A stretch of DNA of 64,000 nt from the NCBI RefSeq assembly GCF_014203705.1, contig NZ_JACHJR010000001.1, positions 3,410,001-3,474,000 on the forward strand. The letters run 5' to 3'. The notes below the pieces were generated by a model. The model ran no database searches. It was not told the DNA's origin and saw only the letters and a list, made by a program, of their open reading frames with translations. Positions 47,012 to 56,302 of this stretch are shown piece by piece (within the stretch, counting starts at the first letter, position 1; each line of letters begins with the position of its first letter). The DNA is from Kitasatospora gansuensis (GTDB lineage: Bacteria > Actinomycetota > Actinomycetes > Streptomycetales > Streptomycetaceae). A program made the position numbers and the translations under genes.

Positions 47012-47731
47012 ATGGAGCTCGCACCCGGTATCCGGTACGCCGTCATGGACCGCCACGGCGGGGTCAGCCAAGCCCCGTTCGACTCACGCAACCTCGGCGG
47101 GCGGACCGACGACGATCCCTCGAACGTCCGCCGCAACCGCGAACTCACCGCGCTGGAACTCGGCCTGGACCCGGCCCGGGTGGTGATGATGCGTCAGGTG
47201 CACGGCACCGAGGTCGCCTACGTCACCGAGCCGTACGACCCGCGGACCGCGCCGCCGCTGGACGGCATCGTCACCGACCGCCCCGGCCTCGGCCTGGTCG
47301 CGCTGGCCGCCGACTGCGCCCCCGTACTGATCGGCGACCCGGTCCGCCGACTGGTCGGCGCCGCGCACTCCGGCCGGGCCGGTACGGTCGCCGGAATGGC
47401 CACCGCCCTGGTCACGGCGCTGACCGAACGCGGCAGCGACCCGGCCGACCTGGTCGCCCTGGTCGGCCCGCTGGCCTGCGGCCGCTGCTACGAGGTGCCG
47501 CGGCAGATGCAGGACGAAGCCTGCGAACAGCTCCCCGAACTCCGGGCCACCACCCGACAGGGCACCCCGTCCCTGGACGTCCGGGCCGGCATCACCGCCC
47601 AGCTGACCCGCGCCGGAGTCGGCGAGATCCGGCACGACGACCGCTGCACCATCGAGGACGAGGACTTCTTCTCACACCGCCGGGAGCAGATCACCGGCCG
47701 GTTCGCCGCCTACATCTGGCTGACCGGCTGA
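47012..47731 (+). CDS. pgeF: Peptidoglycan editing factor PgeF (YfiH/laccase-domain)
   Basis: A 239-aa protein of the YfiH family. Zinc/copper-site blocks are MMRQVHGTEVAYV, ALAADCAPVLIGD and LVGAAHSGRAGTVAGMATAL, with GPLACGRCYEVP further on. PgeF enzymes remove wrongly incorporated L-serine from UDP-MurNAc-peptides; some relatives have purine nucleosidase or laccase-like activity. It starts at ATG 47012, 9 bp after the helicase-associated gene, so they are probably co-transcribed. In most bacteria pgeF is near division genes, so this location is less usual. Confidence 0.9.
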   Translation: MELAPGIRYAVMDRHGGVSQAPFDSRNLGGRTDDDPSNVRRNRELTALELGLDPARVVMMRQVHGTEVAYVTEPYDPRTAPPLDGIVTDRPGLGLVALAADCAPVLIGDPVRRLVGAAHSGRAGTVAGMATALVTALTERGSDPADLVALVGPLACGRCYEVPRQMQDEACEQLPELRATTRQGTPSLDVRAGITAQLTRAGVGEIRHDDRCTIEDEDFFSHRREQITGRFAAYIWLTG

Positions 47732-47733
47732 GG

Positions 47734-47988
47734 CTACTTCTTCTCCTTGGCAGCCTGCTCGGCCTGCTGCTGCTTGGCCTGCTCCATCAGCACCTCCGGG
47801 TCCGGCGGCGTCGGGTCCACCCCGGTGAGCAGTTCGGTCCCGGTGAACGCGACCAGCCCGAACACCCCGCCGGCGTTCTTCAGATCGGGCATCCCGGCGG
47901 TCTTGGCCGCATGGGCGGGCACAGCGGCGGCGGCCAGCGCGGCACCGGACAGCGCGACCGCGGCGAGCAGGCGATTCGGCATCTTCAT
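47734..47988 (-). CDS. Small exported protein
   Basis: An 84-aa protein with a clear signal peptide (MKMPNRLLAAVALSGAALAA, cleavage after AHA). The mature ~57 residues contain MPDLKNAGGVFGLVAFTGTE and a charged Gln/Lys-rich end (EQAKQQQAEQAAKEKK). It is convergent with pgeF, the stops being 2 bp apart. Unknown function. Confidence 0.7.
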   Translation of the reverse strand: MKMPNRLLAAVALSGAALAAAAVPAHAAKTAGMPDLKNAGGVFGLVAFTGTELLTGVDPTPPDPEVLMEQAKQQQAEQAAKEKK

Positions 47989-48309
47989 GCCCTGCCCAAC
48001 GAGCGATCCGTCCAACGGTCACCCGGCTCCACCATCTGCGCGCTTTTCTCGTAGCGCGAAAGGCCATTGATCAGCACACGGAGCGCATTACTGTCAGCCC
48101 ACCATGTGACATGCAGTCACCCATGGGACAGGAGGGGATCATGGGCAGGGCGTCCAGGAGGAAGCAGCAGCGACGACCGCAGGAGGCAGCGGCATCGGCC
48201 GTCGGGGCTGCGGTCGACGACAGTCGGCTTGCACCCGGGCACGCGGCCATTGCACGGCTACTGCGCTCGAACGAACCGGGAAAGCTCAGTCTGGCTGCCT
48301 GCTACGCAA

Positions 48310-49684
48310 GATGGCGTCCCGTGGAGTGGTGTAGCAGGGATCTTGGAGTGACCCCTGGTCATGGGGCAGCCATCGCGCAACTCTCTGTGTAGAACGGCGA
48401 GTTCACCCAGGGAGGTACGCGATGGCCTTATCCCAGTCTGACCTACTCCGCCTCATGGAGTCACTGCGTTCGGCCGACGGAATCGAGTTGATCAGGACCC
48501 TCGCCCAGCGGATCCTGCAGGAGCTGATCGAGGCCGAGGCCACCGCCCGGATCGGCGCCGAGCCCGGCGAGCGAACCGAGGCCCGTACGACCTGGCGCAA
48601 CGGCCACCGGGACAAGACCCTGACCACGCAGGCCGGCGATCTGGAGCTGGCCATCCCCAAGGTCCGCACGGGCAGTTTCTTCCCCAGCCTGCTGGAGCGC
48701 CGGCGCCGCATCGACCAGGCCCTTTACGCGGTCATCATGGAGGCCTACGTCCTGGGCGTGTCCACCCGCTCGGTCGACGACCTGGTCAAAGCCCTCGGAG
48801 CGGACACCGGCATCTCCAAGAGCGAGGTCTCCCGGATCTGCGCTGACCTGGACGAACAGCTCACCGCCTTCCGCACCCGGCCGCTCGGCCACACCCGTTT
48901 CCCCTACATCTACCTGGACGCGACCTACTGCAAGGCGCGGGTGAACCACCAGATCGTCTCCCGGGCCGTGGTCGTCGCCACCGGCATCACCGAGGACGGC
49001 GGCCGCGAGGTGCTCGGGGTGATGGTCGGCGACAGCGAGACCGAGGTGTTCTGGGCCGAGTTCCTGCGTCACTTGCGCGAACGCGGCCTGACCGGGGTCC
49101 GCCTCGTCATCGGCGACCACCACAGCGGCCTGGTCAAGGCGATCCGCAAGGTCATGCTCGGAGCCGCCTACCAGAGATGTCGCGTCCACTTCCTGCGCAA
49201 CACCTTCGCGATCATCCCCAAGGACGCGGCCGAGATGGTCGCCGCGACCATCCGCACGATCTTCGCCCAACCCACCCAAGCCGCGGTCCGAGCTCAGCTG
49301 GACACCGTCGCCGACATGCTCGGCAAGCAGTTCCCCAAGGTCAAAGCGATGCTGCTGGAGGCCAAGGACGACCTCACCGCCTTCGCCGGCTTCCCGGAGC
49401 GACATTGGAAGAAGATCCAGTCCACCAACCCGCTGGAGCGGATCAACCGCGAAATCAAACGCCGCACCGACGTCGTCCAGGTCTTCCCGAACGACGACGC
49501 GCTCCTGCGGCTGGTCACCGCCGTGCTGTTCGAGATGCACGACGAATGGATCGCCTTCCCCCGCCGCTACCTACCCGAGGGCAGCATGGACCAGATCTAC
49601 CCCGCCGAACACGCCCGCGACGAACTACCGCCCACCGCATGACCGTTGGCGCACGACCACTACACCACTCCACGGGACACGACC
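48310..49684 (+). mobile_element. IS256-family insertion sequence, copy A
   Basis: 1375 bp. Imperfect 25-bp terminal inverted repeats share GTCCCGTGGAGTGGTGTAG; the outer 6 bases are GATGGC on the left and GGTCGT on the right end read inward. Flanked by a perfect 8-bp duplication (CTACGCAA). Encodes one transposase. A second copy of the same length and protein lies at 51868-53242 in the opposite orientation. Confidence 0.95.
48422..49642 (+). CDS. IS256-family transposase (copy A)
   Basis: A 406-aa DDE transposase of the Mutator/IS256 family, starting at ATG 48422 behind GGGAGG. The first catalytic Asp is in YIYLDATYCKARVN, the second in VRLVIGDHHSGLVKAIRKV and the Glu in STNPLERINREIKRRTDVVQ. 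Family block CRVHFLRNTFAIIPK is present. Full length and intact, so probably active. The protein is identical to that of copy B. Confidence 0.97.
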   Translation: MALSQSDLLRLMESLRSADGIELIRTLAQRILQELIEAEATARIGAEPGERTEARTTWRNGHRDKTLTTQAGDLELAIPKVRTGSFFPSLLERRRRIDQALYAVIMEAYVLGVSTRSVDDLVKALGADTGISKSEVSRICADLDEQLTAFRTRPLGHTRFPYIYLDATYCKARVNHQIVSRAVVVATGITEDGGREVLGVMVGDSETEVFWAEFLRHLRERGLTGVRLVIGDHHSGLVKAIRKVMLGAAYQRCRVHFLRNTFAIIPKDAAEMVAATIRTIFAQPTQAAVRAQLDTVADMLGKQFPKVKAMLLEAKDDLTAFAGFPERHWKKIQSTNPLERINREIKRRTDVVQVFPNDDALLRLVTAVLFEMHDEWIAFPRRYLPEGSMDQIYPAEHARDELPPTA

Positions 49685-51867
49685 CTACGCAATCGGGTAC
49701 ATGGAGCTCGGGATCGCCCAGCAGGAGGGCACCGACCCGTTCTGGTACTGCGAGATCGACCCCTTGGACGCGCTGTTCCTGGGCTCGGCCTGGCCCGGAA
49801 AATTCCATGACGAGTTCGAGTTCGCGAATGCCCGTGACGCTTGGCTCCGCCTTCTGCAAGGGACGGTCCATGGCCAGGGCATCCGGACCTTCGTCCACGA
49901 GGTCGTCGCAACCAGTCGGGAGCTGGGCCTCCCAGTGGATGACGGACAGCTGATGCTGGCGGTCGCCGATCGACTCGAGGCAGCTGGACTCGACAGGCGC
50001 AGGCTTCCTCTCCGTCTACTCCCGGGGCAAGCGCTCGAGGAGCACCGCGCTGTCCGAGGGCCTGCTCCGGATCTGCGGTTCCCGGAGCCGCCGGAGGACG
50101 CGCAGGAGCGAGTCGAACGGTTCTGGCAAAGGTCGCCCGAAGACTCATGGGAAGAGACACCCCTGGCCGTACTCCGCAGTGGGCTGCACCGGCTCCAGGA
50201 CGCTGGGCTACCCGTGGAGCAGGAGTCCTGCATGCTGCTGTCGGCTCTCTACCGTGCTCTCCTGGCCAAGCCCGGTGAGCCCTTGGAGAGCCTGCCGGAG
50301 CACGCCATGGCCTGGGCCTTCTCCCTGGATGAAACGTCAACGCTGCTACCGGTCGTGGACCTCCTGGCCATCGCCCCTATTCAGGGACTGTCGACCGACG
50401 AGGTGCTTGGACGTCTCTTCGCCATACCCGCCTTCACCGAAACGATTCCGTCCGCTGCCCTGCTGTGGACCAGTTCTCCCGGACTCGCCCTGCCGCGCCT
50501 GGCATTCGAGCTGGGGGTCTCCGAAGTCTCCACGCTGGCGGCCGAGCTCACACCGGACATGCTCGACTGGGTCGGCATGCACACCAGGATGCGGCTGAAC
50601 GTCGCCGCGCACGAGGGTGCCAATGAGGCAGAGAACACAGCTGACGACGAGTCGGCCGAGGATCTGGCCGTGCGACGTGCCGCCGTACGCAGCACGGTCT
50701 TGGACAAGATCCGTAAGAAGTCCGATGGTGCAGCTTCCTCCCAACGTGAACCCGACCGCCCCGTCGAGCGAATCTGGAACGCGGACGGCAGCTCCTTGGT
50801 GCGGATCCCGACGGACACCGCGCAGGGGCAGGAGATGCGGAAGGCCGTGGAGGGCCAGCGGAAGGCGTTCCAGGAGAAGTTCGGCCGTGAGCCGGGCCCG
50901 GACGACCCACTGTTCTTCGATCCCGATGCGGACGAGCCCACTCCCATCACACGGGAGTACTTCGACAACGTGTTGCTGGAGATGGCCGACCACGCAGCGG
51001 AGAAGGGCCTGGACCCGGCCCCCCTCCACGCCTGGCGCGAGGTCGGCTACGTGGTCACCGCGGAGACCAGAGGCATGTTCACCACGGCGGAGGTACTCGC
51101 CTTCAACAGGGCCGTCGCCCGTTATCAGCAGGATGAGCAGTGAGCACCGAGAACCGGATCGACGGAGGACACTTCAACGGCGATGTGTTCATGGCAGAGC
51201 ACATCACACAGATCCTTCCGGGCCGCCCTCACCCTGCGCTCTCCGGAATGCCCAGGCATTCGCCCACCTTCACCGGCCGCGAGACCCAACTCGACCAAAT
51301 CCTGGCTGTGTTGAGGCCGGAGGAAACAGCCGCCACCGTGGTGGTGACCGGGCTCGCCGGCATGGGGAAGACCGAGTTGGTGCTCCAAGCCGCACATCGG
51401 GCACAACAGGAGGACGGCTGGTTCCCGGGCGGGGTGTTGTTCGTCGATCTGCACGGATACGACCCAGTGCACAAGGTATCGCCGAAGCGGGCCCTCGCCA
51501 CCTTGCTGCGAGCACTCGGGGTTCCCCCCGACCACATCCCCACGAGGATCGAGGAACGCGCTGCCGTCTACCGTACGGTGCTCGCTGAACGGGCCAAGGA
51601 CGGGCAACGGATGCTCGTCGTCCTGGACGACGTGCCGGCTGGGGAGAAGATCCATCATCTTCTACCGGGTGACGAGAGCACTGCCACTCTGCTGTCCTCG
51701 CGACATGTCCTCGCGGACCTGGACGCACTGACGCTGACGTTGCGGGAGTTGATGCCGGCATCCGGTCGCAAGCTGATGAGCGAGGTACTGAGCCGGGCGC
51801 TGCCCAATGACTCGCGCGTCACGGTGGCTCCCGAGGACGCGGACCGGATCGTCGCACTGTGCGGCGG

Positions 51868-53242
51868 GGTCGTGTCCCGTGGAGTGGTGTAGTGGTCGTG
51901 CGCCAACGGTCATGCGGTGGGCGGTAGTTCGTCGCGGGCGTGTTCGGCGGGGTAGATCTGGTCCATGCTGCCCTCGGGTAGGTAGCGGCGGGGGAAGGCG
52001 ATCCATTCGTCGTGCATCTCGAACAGCACGGCGGTGACCAGCCGCAGGAGCGCGTCGTCGTTCGGGAAGACCTGGACGACGTCGGTGCGGCGTTTGATTT
52101 CGCGGTTGATCCGCTCCAGCGGGTTGGTGGACTGGATCTTCTTCCAATGTCGCTCCGGGAAGCCGGCGAAGGCGGTGAGGTCGTCCTTGGCCTCCAGCAG
52201 CATCGCTTTGACCTTGGGGAACTGCTTGCCGAGCATGTCGGCGACGGTGTCCAGCTGAGCTCGGACCGCGGCTTGGGTGGGTTGGGCGAAGATCGTGCGG
52301 ATGGTCGCGGCGACCATCTCGGCCGCGTCCTTGGGGATGATCGCGAAGGTGTTGCGCAGGAAGTGGACGCGACATCTCTGGTAGGCGGCTCCGAGCATGA
52401 CCTTGCGGATCGCCTTGACCAGGCCGCTGTGGTGGTCGCCGATGACGAGGCGGACCCCGGTCAGGCCGCGTTCGCGCAAGTGACGCAGGAACTCGGCCCA
52501 GAACACCTCGGTCTCGCTGTCGCCGACCATCACCCCGAGCACCTCGCGGCCGCCGTCCTCGGTGATGCCGGTGGCGACGACCACGGCCCGGGAGACGATC
52601 TGGTGGTTCACCCGCGCCTTGCAGTAGGTCGCGTCCAGGTAGATGTAGGGGAAACGGGTGTGGCCGAGCGGCCGGGTGCGGAAGGCGGTGAGCTGTTCGT
52701 CCAGGTCAGCGCAGATCCGGGAGACCTCGCTCTTGGAGATGCCGGTGTCCGCTCCGAGGGCTTTGACCAGGTCGTCGACCGAGCGGGTGGACACGCCCAG
52801 GACGTAGGCCTCCATGATGACCGCGTAAAGGGCCTGGTCGATGCGGCGCCGGCGCTCCAGCAGGCTGGGGAAGAAACTGCCCGTGCGGACCTTGGGGATG
52901 GCCAGCTCCAGATCGCCGGCCTGCGTGGTCAGGGTCTTGTCCCGGTGGCCGTTGCGCCAGGTCGTACGGGCCTCGGTTCGCTCGCCGGGCTCGGCGCCGA
53001 TCCGGGCGGTGGCCTCGGCCTCGATCAGCTCCTGCAGGATCCGCTGGGCGAGGGTCCTGATCAACTCGATTCCGTCGGCCGAACGCAGTGACTCCATGAG
53101 GCGGAGTAGGTCAGACTGGGATAAGGCCATCGCGTACCTCCCTGGGTGAACTCGCCGTTCTACACAGAGAGTTGCGCGATGGCTGCCCCATGACCAGGGG
53201 TCACTCCAAGATCCCTGCTACACCACTCCACGGGACGCCATC
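51868..53242 (-). mobile_element. IS256-family insertion sequence, copy B (inverted)
   Basis: 1375 bp, the same ends as copy A in reverse orientation (starts GGTCGTGTCCCG, ends CGGGACGCCATC). Flanked by a perfect 8-bp duplication TGCGGCGG (51860-51867 and 53243-53250), proving a separate insertion into the NB-ARC part of the STAND gene. Confidence 0.95.
51910..53130 (-). CDS. IS256-family transposase (copy B)
   Basis: 406 aa, residue-for-residue the same as copy A, with the same DDE residues and ribosome binding site. The absence of divergence implies recent transposition. Intact. Confidence 0.97.
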   Translation of the reverse strand: MALSQSDLLRLMESLRSADGIELIRTLAQRILQELIEAEATARIGAEPGERTEARTTWRNGHRDKTLTTQAGDLELAIPKVRTGSFFPSLLERRRRIDQALYAVIMEAYVLGVSTRSVDDLVKALGADTGISKSEVSRICADLDEQLTAFRTRPLGHTRFPYIYLDATYCKARVNHQIVSRAVVVATGITEDGGREVLGVMVGDSETEVFWAEFLRHLRERGLTGVRLVIGDHHSGLVKAIRKVMLGAAYQRCRVHFLRNTFAIIPKDAAEMVAATIRTIFAQPTQAAVRAQLDTVADMLGKQFPKVKAMLLEAKDDLTAFAGFPERHWKKIQSTNPLERINREIKRRTDVVQVFPNDDALLRLVTAVLFEMHDEWIAFPRRYLPEGSMDQIYPAEHARDELPPTA

Positions 53243-53587
53243 TGCGGCGGTCTGCCGCTGGCTCTCCGTATCTTGGCCTCCCTGCTTGTGGACGCACCAA
53301 CCAGACCGCTGTCCCACCTCCGCCTGGAGCTGGAGGACGCCCACTCCAGGCTCTGTGTACTGCGCCGGGAGGAGCGCGCGGTGACAGCAGCCTTCGAACT
53401 GTCCTACCGAGCGCTTTCCGAGGAGCAGGCCAGACTGTTTCGCCTCACGAGCCTGCACCCGGGGCCGGATTTCTCCACCGAAACCACGGCCGAGTGGTAC
53501 GACGGAAACGCCACGAAGGCGAACCAACTCCTGCAGGCACTAGGGGCTGTTTTGGAAGGTCGTCCGGCGTGATGCCAGGCTCTGTGG

Positions 53588-54457
53588 ATGGGGCGTGGGG
53601 ATCTGTCGGATGATCAGTGGGCTGTGCTGGAGCCGTTGCTGCCGATGGCCGGGGTGGGTCGTCCGGCGAGGTCGCGCCGCAGGCTGGTCAACGGGATTCG
53701 GTGGCGGGTGCGGACGGGAGCTCCGTGGCGGGACGTTCCGCCGGAGTACGGACCCTGGCAGACGATCTATGGCCTGTTCCGCCGCTGGCAGCGTCAGGGC
53801 ATCTGGCAGCAGATCCTGGCTGGCCTGCAGACGCGGGCCGATGCGGCGGGGCTGATCGTCTGGGAAGTGAACGTCGACTCCACGATCTGCCGAGCCCACC
53901 AACACGCCGCTGGCGCCCGGCGGGACGGGGCCGCGCAGAAGGAGCCGCCAGGCGGCGTGGGCAAGGAGCCCGCGGACCACGGACTGGGCCGGTCGCGAGG
54001 CGGTTTCACGACCAAGATTCACCTGGCCTGCGAGCAACGGCAGAAGCCGCTGTCCCTCCTCGTCACGGCCGGCCAGCGCGGGGACTCACCGCAGTTCGAA
54101 GCGGTGCTCGACGCGATACGCGTGCCCCGGACCGGGCCCGGCCGCCCCCGCACCCTGCCGCTTCGAGTGCGCGGCGACAAGGCGTACTCGTCCAAGGCCA
54201 ATCGCGCCTACCTGCGCAGACGCGGCATCCTGTGCACCATCCCGGAGCCGGCCGACCAGATCCGTAACCGCAAGCGGCGCGGCGCGAGCGGGGGACGTCC
54301 GCCCCACTTCGACCGAGAGGACTACAAGGGCCGCCATGCCGTCGAGTGCGGCATCAACCGGTTGAAGCAGCACCGGGCGGTGGCCACCCGGTTCGACAAA
54401 CTCGCCGTCCGCTTCGAGGCGGCCGTCCTCGTCGCCGCGATCAACCAGTGGCTGTGA
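53588..54457 (+). CDS. IS5-family transposase
   Basis: A 289-aa DDE transposase. N-terminal DUF4096-like part ([20 protein letters not shown], then [20 protein letters not shown]). The catalytic Asp residues lie in [17 protein letters not shown] and [20 protein letters not shown], and the Glu in [20 protein letters not shown]. Translated in a single frame without a programmed shift. Appears intact. Confidence 0.95.
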   Translation: MGRGDLSDDQWAVLEPLLPMAGVGRPARSRRRLVNGIRWRVRTGAPWRDVPPEYGPWQTIYGLFRRWQRQGIWQQILAGLQTRADAAGLIVWEVNVDSTICRAHQHAAGARRDGAAQKEPPGGVGKEPADHGLGRSRGGFTTKIHLACEQRQKPLSLLVTAGQRGDSPQFEAVLDAIRVPRTGPGRPRTLPLRVRGDKAYSSKANRAYLRRRGILCTIPEPADQIRNRKRRGASGGRPPHFDREDYKGRHAVECGINRLKQHRAVATRFDKLAVRFEAAVLVAAINQWL

Positions 54458-54530
54458 GAACCGATGTGTCGGGCTCGCGTGCCATGCTGGCCGCGAGCCC
54501 GGAGCGGGGTGTCGCACAGGGGAGAGACCG

Positions 54531-54863
54531 GTGGCCGCTGACTACTACTGCGCCGACAGCGAGAACGGCGACCACATCGACGACCCGTCCGAAGACGCCA
54601 TCTTCATGCTGGTCGACGATCTCAACGACACCGACAACACGTTCGTCGTCATCCAGCCCGACGAGGACGACCCGATCTGGTACCTCTCGGTCGCTGTCCT
54701 CGACAAGGGCGGATACGAGATCGTCCGCCGTGACGCGAGCCGTCGCGAACACGACGTGGTCACCGAGACCAGCATCCACACGATCGCGCGCGACCTCATC
54801 CTCTGGCTGGCCGCCCGAAGCTTCCCCGGACGGCCAACCAGAGGCACCTTCGACGCCTTCTAA
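54531..54863 (+). CDS. 110-aa passenger protein of the IS5-family element, unknown function
   Basis: Starts at GTG 54531 behind GGGGAGAG, 73 bp after the transposase gene, and stops inside the right terminal repeat, so it belongs to the element. The protein is very acidic in its first half (ADSENGDHIDDPSEDAIFML, VIQPDEDDPIWYLSVAVLDK), then basic (RRDASRREHD), and ends GRPTRGTFDAF. The alternation of strands and one helix recalls small immunity-like or DNA-mimic proteins, but no family was recognised. It may regulate transposition. Confidence 0.7.
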   Translation: MAADYYCADSENGDHIDDPSEDAIFMLVDDLNDTDNTFVVIQPDEDDPIWYLSVAVLDKGGYEIVRRDASRREHDVVTETSIHTIARDLILWLAARSFPGRPTRGTFDAF

Positions 54864-56302
54864 AACACGGCCTAGCCCGTCGGCACCTGGTCGAGCCGCG
54901 AGGGACATACGGACGTTGGCAGCAGCACAGTCTCGTCCGGCTCTACTCCCGGGAGCAGCTGACGTCAGCCGATGACTCCTGGGGCGAGAGTCTGATGCGC
55001 TTGCTCGCCCACCTCTACCGGATGAGCACGCTGGCGCAGAAAAAGTTCTTCAGCCCCGCCAAGGCAAACCCTGCGGCCGAGGAGCGGTTCGCCGATCGGA
55101 GCTCGGCACTGCGATGGCTCGAGGAGGAGCAGTACACCCTGATCGCAGCCGCACTCTGGGCGCACAGCGCGGATGACCATCGGATGTCGGTGGCTCTGTC
55201 AGCATCCGTCTCACAGTTCCTGACCGAGCTGCGCTCCTTGGACGAAGCCGAGTTGGTCCTGAGAGCCGGCATCCGATCAAGCCGGGTTATCAAGGACCGT
55301 CACAACGAGGCCTCACTCCTCAGCCTTCTGGGCATCGTGCTCAGGGACAAGCGCAAGCTCGGAAAATCCGTTCGTGCACACCGCAAAGCCATCGAGATCT
55401 CCCGTCGACTGAAGAACCGTAAGGCCACGGCCAGAGCGCTGAACAATCTCGGGCTCTCACTCCACGAGCAGCGCAAGTTCGAGCAAGCCGTGGCGGCCCA
55501 TGCCGAGGCCGCACGGGCGCTCAAGCGTGCGGGCGACAGGCGTGGAGCAGGACAAGCGCTGAGCAACATTGCGGAGACGCTTGTCGAGCAGGGCCGGACA
55601 GCAGAGGCTGCCCGCTACCTCCGCAAGGCCGCGACGATCTTCAAGAAGGAGGGCGACCCGCGCAGTCACGCCCAGGCGCTCGGCACACTCGCCAAGGTAC
55701 TGCGCCATGACGGGGACCTTGCGCAGGCGGTGGAGCTGCACCGGCGCGCACTTGGCATGGTCGACGGTCTGCTCATCCCCCACGAGCGGGCGATCGAGCT
55801 GGCCAACTTCGGCGGTACCTTGACCATGGCCGGTGAGCTCGAGGAGGCTCTCACCGTGCTACAGGAAGCCCTCGACATCTTCCGCCCCTTGGGTGACCGC
55901 CGAGGTGAGGCCATGGTCCTGGGGAACATGGCCCTGATCTACCACGAGCAGGAACGCTGGGAGCAGGCTCTGCCACTGCACACGCTCGCGTTGGAGGCCT
56001 TCGTCGAGAGCAACGACGACCACGCCTTGGCCGTGGAGCTCAAACATCTCGGCTTTGCCCTGCTCGAGCTCGGCCTCAACACCGAGGCCCTGGAGAACCT
56101 GGAACTGGCCACCACATTGTTCCAGCGGACTGGCAACGAGCGGGAAGCCGATCAGCTGCTCGACTTCACCGACCAGGCACGCAGACGCTTTACAGCCAGC
56201 TGGTGAGCAGACAAGGACCAGAGGGCACCGCCGGACATGCGGCAGACTTGAGGTTTGGCCACCACTACACGTGGCCGGCCACTGCTGTCGGAAAGGACGC
56301 GC

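Larger units (their letters stand above)
48141..51143 (+). pseudogene. Unidentified 539-aa protein gene, split by IS256-family copy A
   Basis: The start ATG 48141 follows AGGAGGGG. After 169 nt (within codon 57) the frame is cut by the insertion at 48310-49684, flanked by an 8-bp target duplication CTACGCAA (48302-48309 and 49685-49692). Joining 48141-48309 to 49693-51143 restores an exact frame of 540 codons including the stop. The protein starts with a basic MGRASRRKQQRR and has a helical acidic middle, a low-complexity linker (EGANEAENTADDESAED) and a C-terminal ~120-residue domain (DPLFFDPDADEPTPITREYF). No known family was recognised. It overlaps the next gene (a STAND NTPase) by GTGA, so the two probably worked together. 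Confidence 0.85.
53544..54871 (+). mobile_element. IS5-family insertion sequence with passenger gene
   Basis: 1328 bp. Terminal inverted repeats GGGCTGTTTTGGAAGG (left) and GCCGTGTTTTAGAAGG (right end read inward). Flanked by CTAG on both sides (53540-53543 and 54872-54875); one CTAG remains when the host gene is rejoined, so this is a 4-bp target duplication of the YTAR type. Carries a transposase and a second gene. Confidence 0.92.
51140..56206 (+). pseudogene. NB-ARC/TPR (STAND) NTPase gene, split by two insertion sequences
   Basis: Exons of the original frame are 51140-51867, 53251-53543 and 54876-56206; joined they give exactly 784 codons with stop (783 aa). An IS256-family copy cuts codon 243 and an IS5-family element cuts codon 341. 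The rebuilt protein has an N-terminal ~40 aa (IDGGHFNGDVFMAEHITQIL), an NB-ARC domain with Walker A GLAGMGKTEL at 71-80, VLFVDLHGYDP, RMLVVLDDVPAG, and across the first junction RIVALCGG-LPLALRILASLL. A winged-helix part reads across the second junction as LLQAL-ARRHLVEPRGTYGR, then HSLVRLYSREQ. TPRs follow (ALNNLGLSLHEQRKFEQAVA, AMVLGNMALIYHEQERWEQA). It was a signal-sensing STAND ATPase, coupled by GTGA to the upstream unknown gene. Now inactive. Confidence 0.92.

Noticed and set aside
49701..51143. 480-aa open frame as a complete gene
   Set aside because: It is the remainder of the 539-aa gene after IS insertion; its ATG is internal and lacks a ribosome binding site.
51140..51892. 250-aa NB-ARC protein ending at 51892
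   Set aside because: The last residues and stop are read from the IS end; the frame is a truncated N-terminal piece.
48310..53242. Composite transposon made of the two IS256 copies
   Set aside because: Each copy has its own distinct 8-bp target duplication, and the outer flanks do not match as a direct repeat.
54995..56206. 403-aa TPR protein as a separate gene
   Set aside because: The frame continues upstream to the IS junction and joins the NB-ARC part exactly; it is the C-terminal piece of a broken gene.
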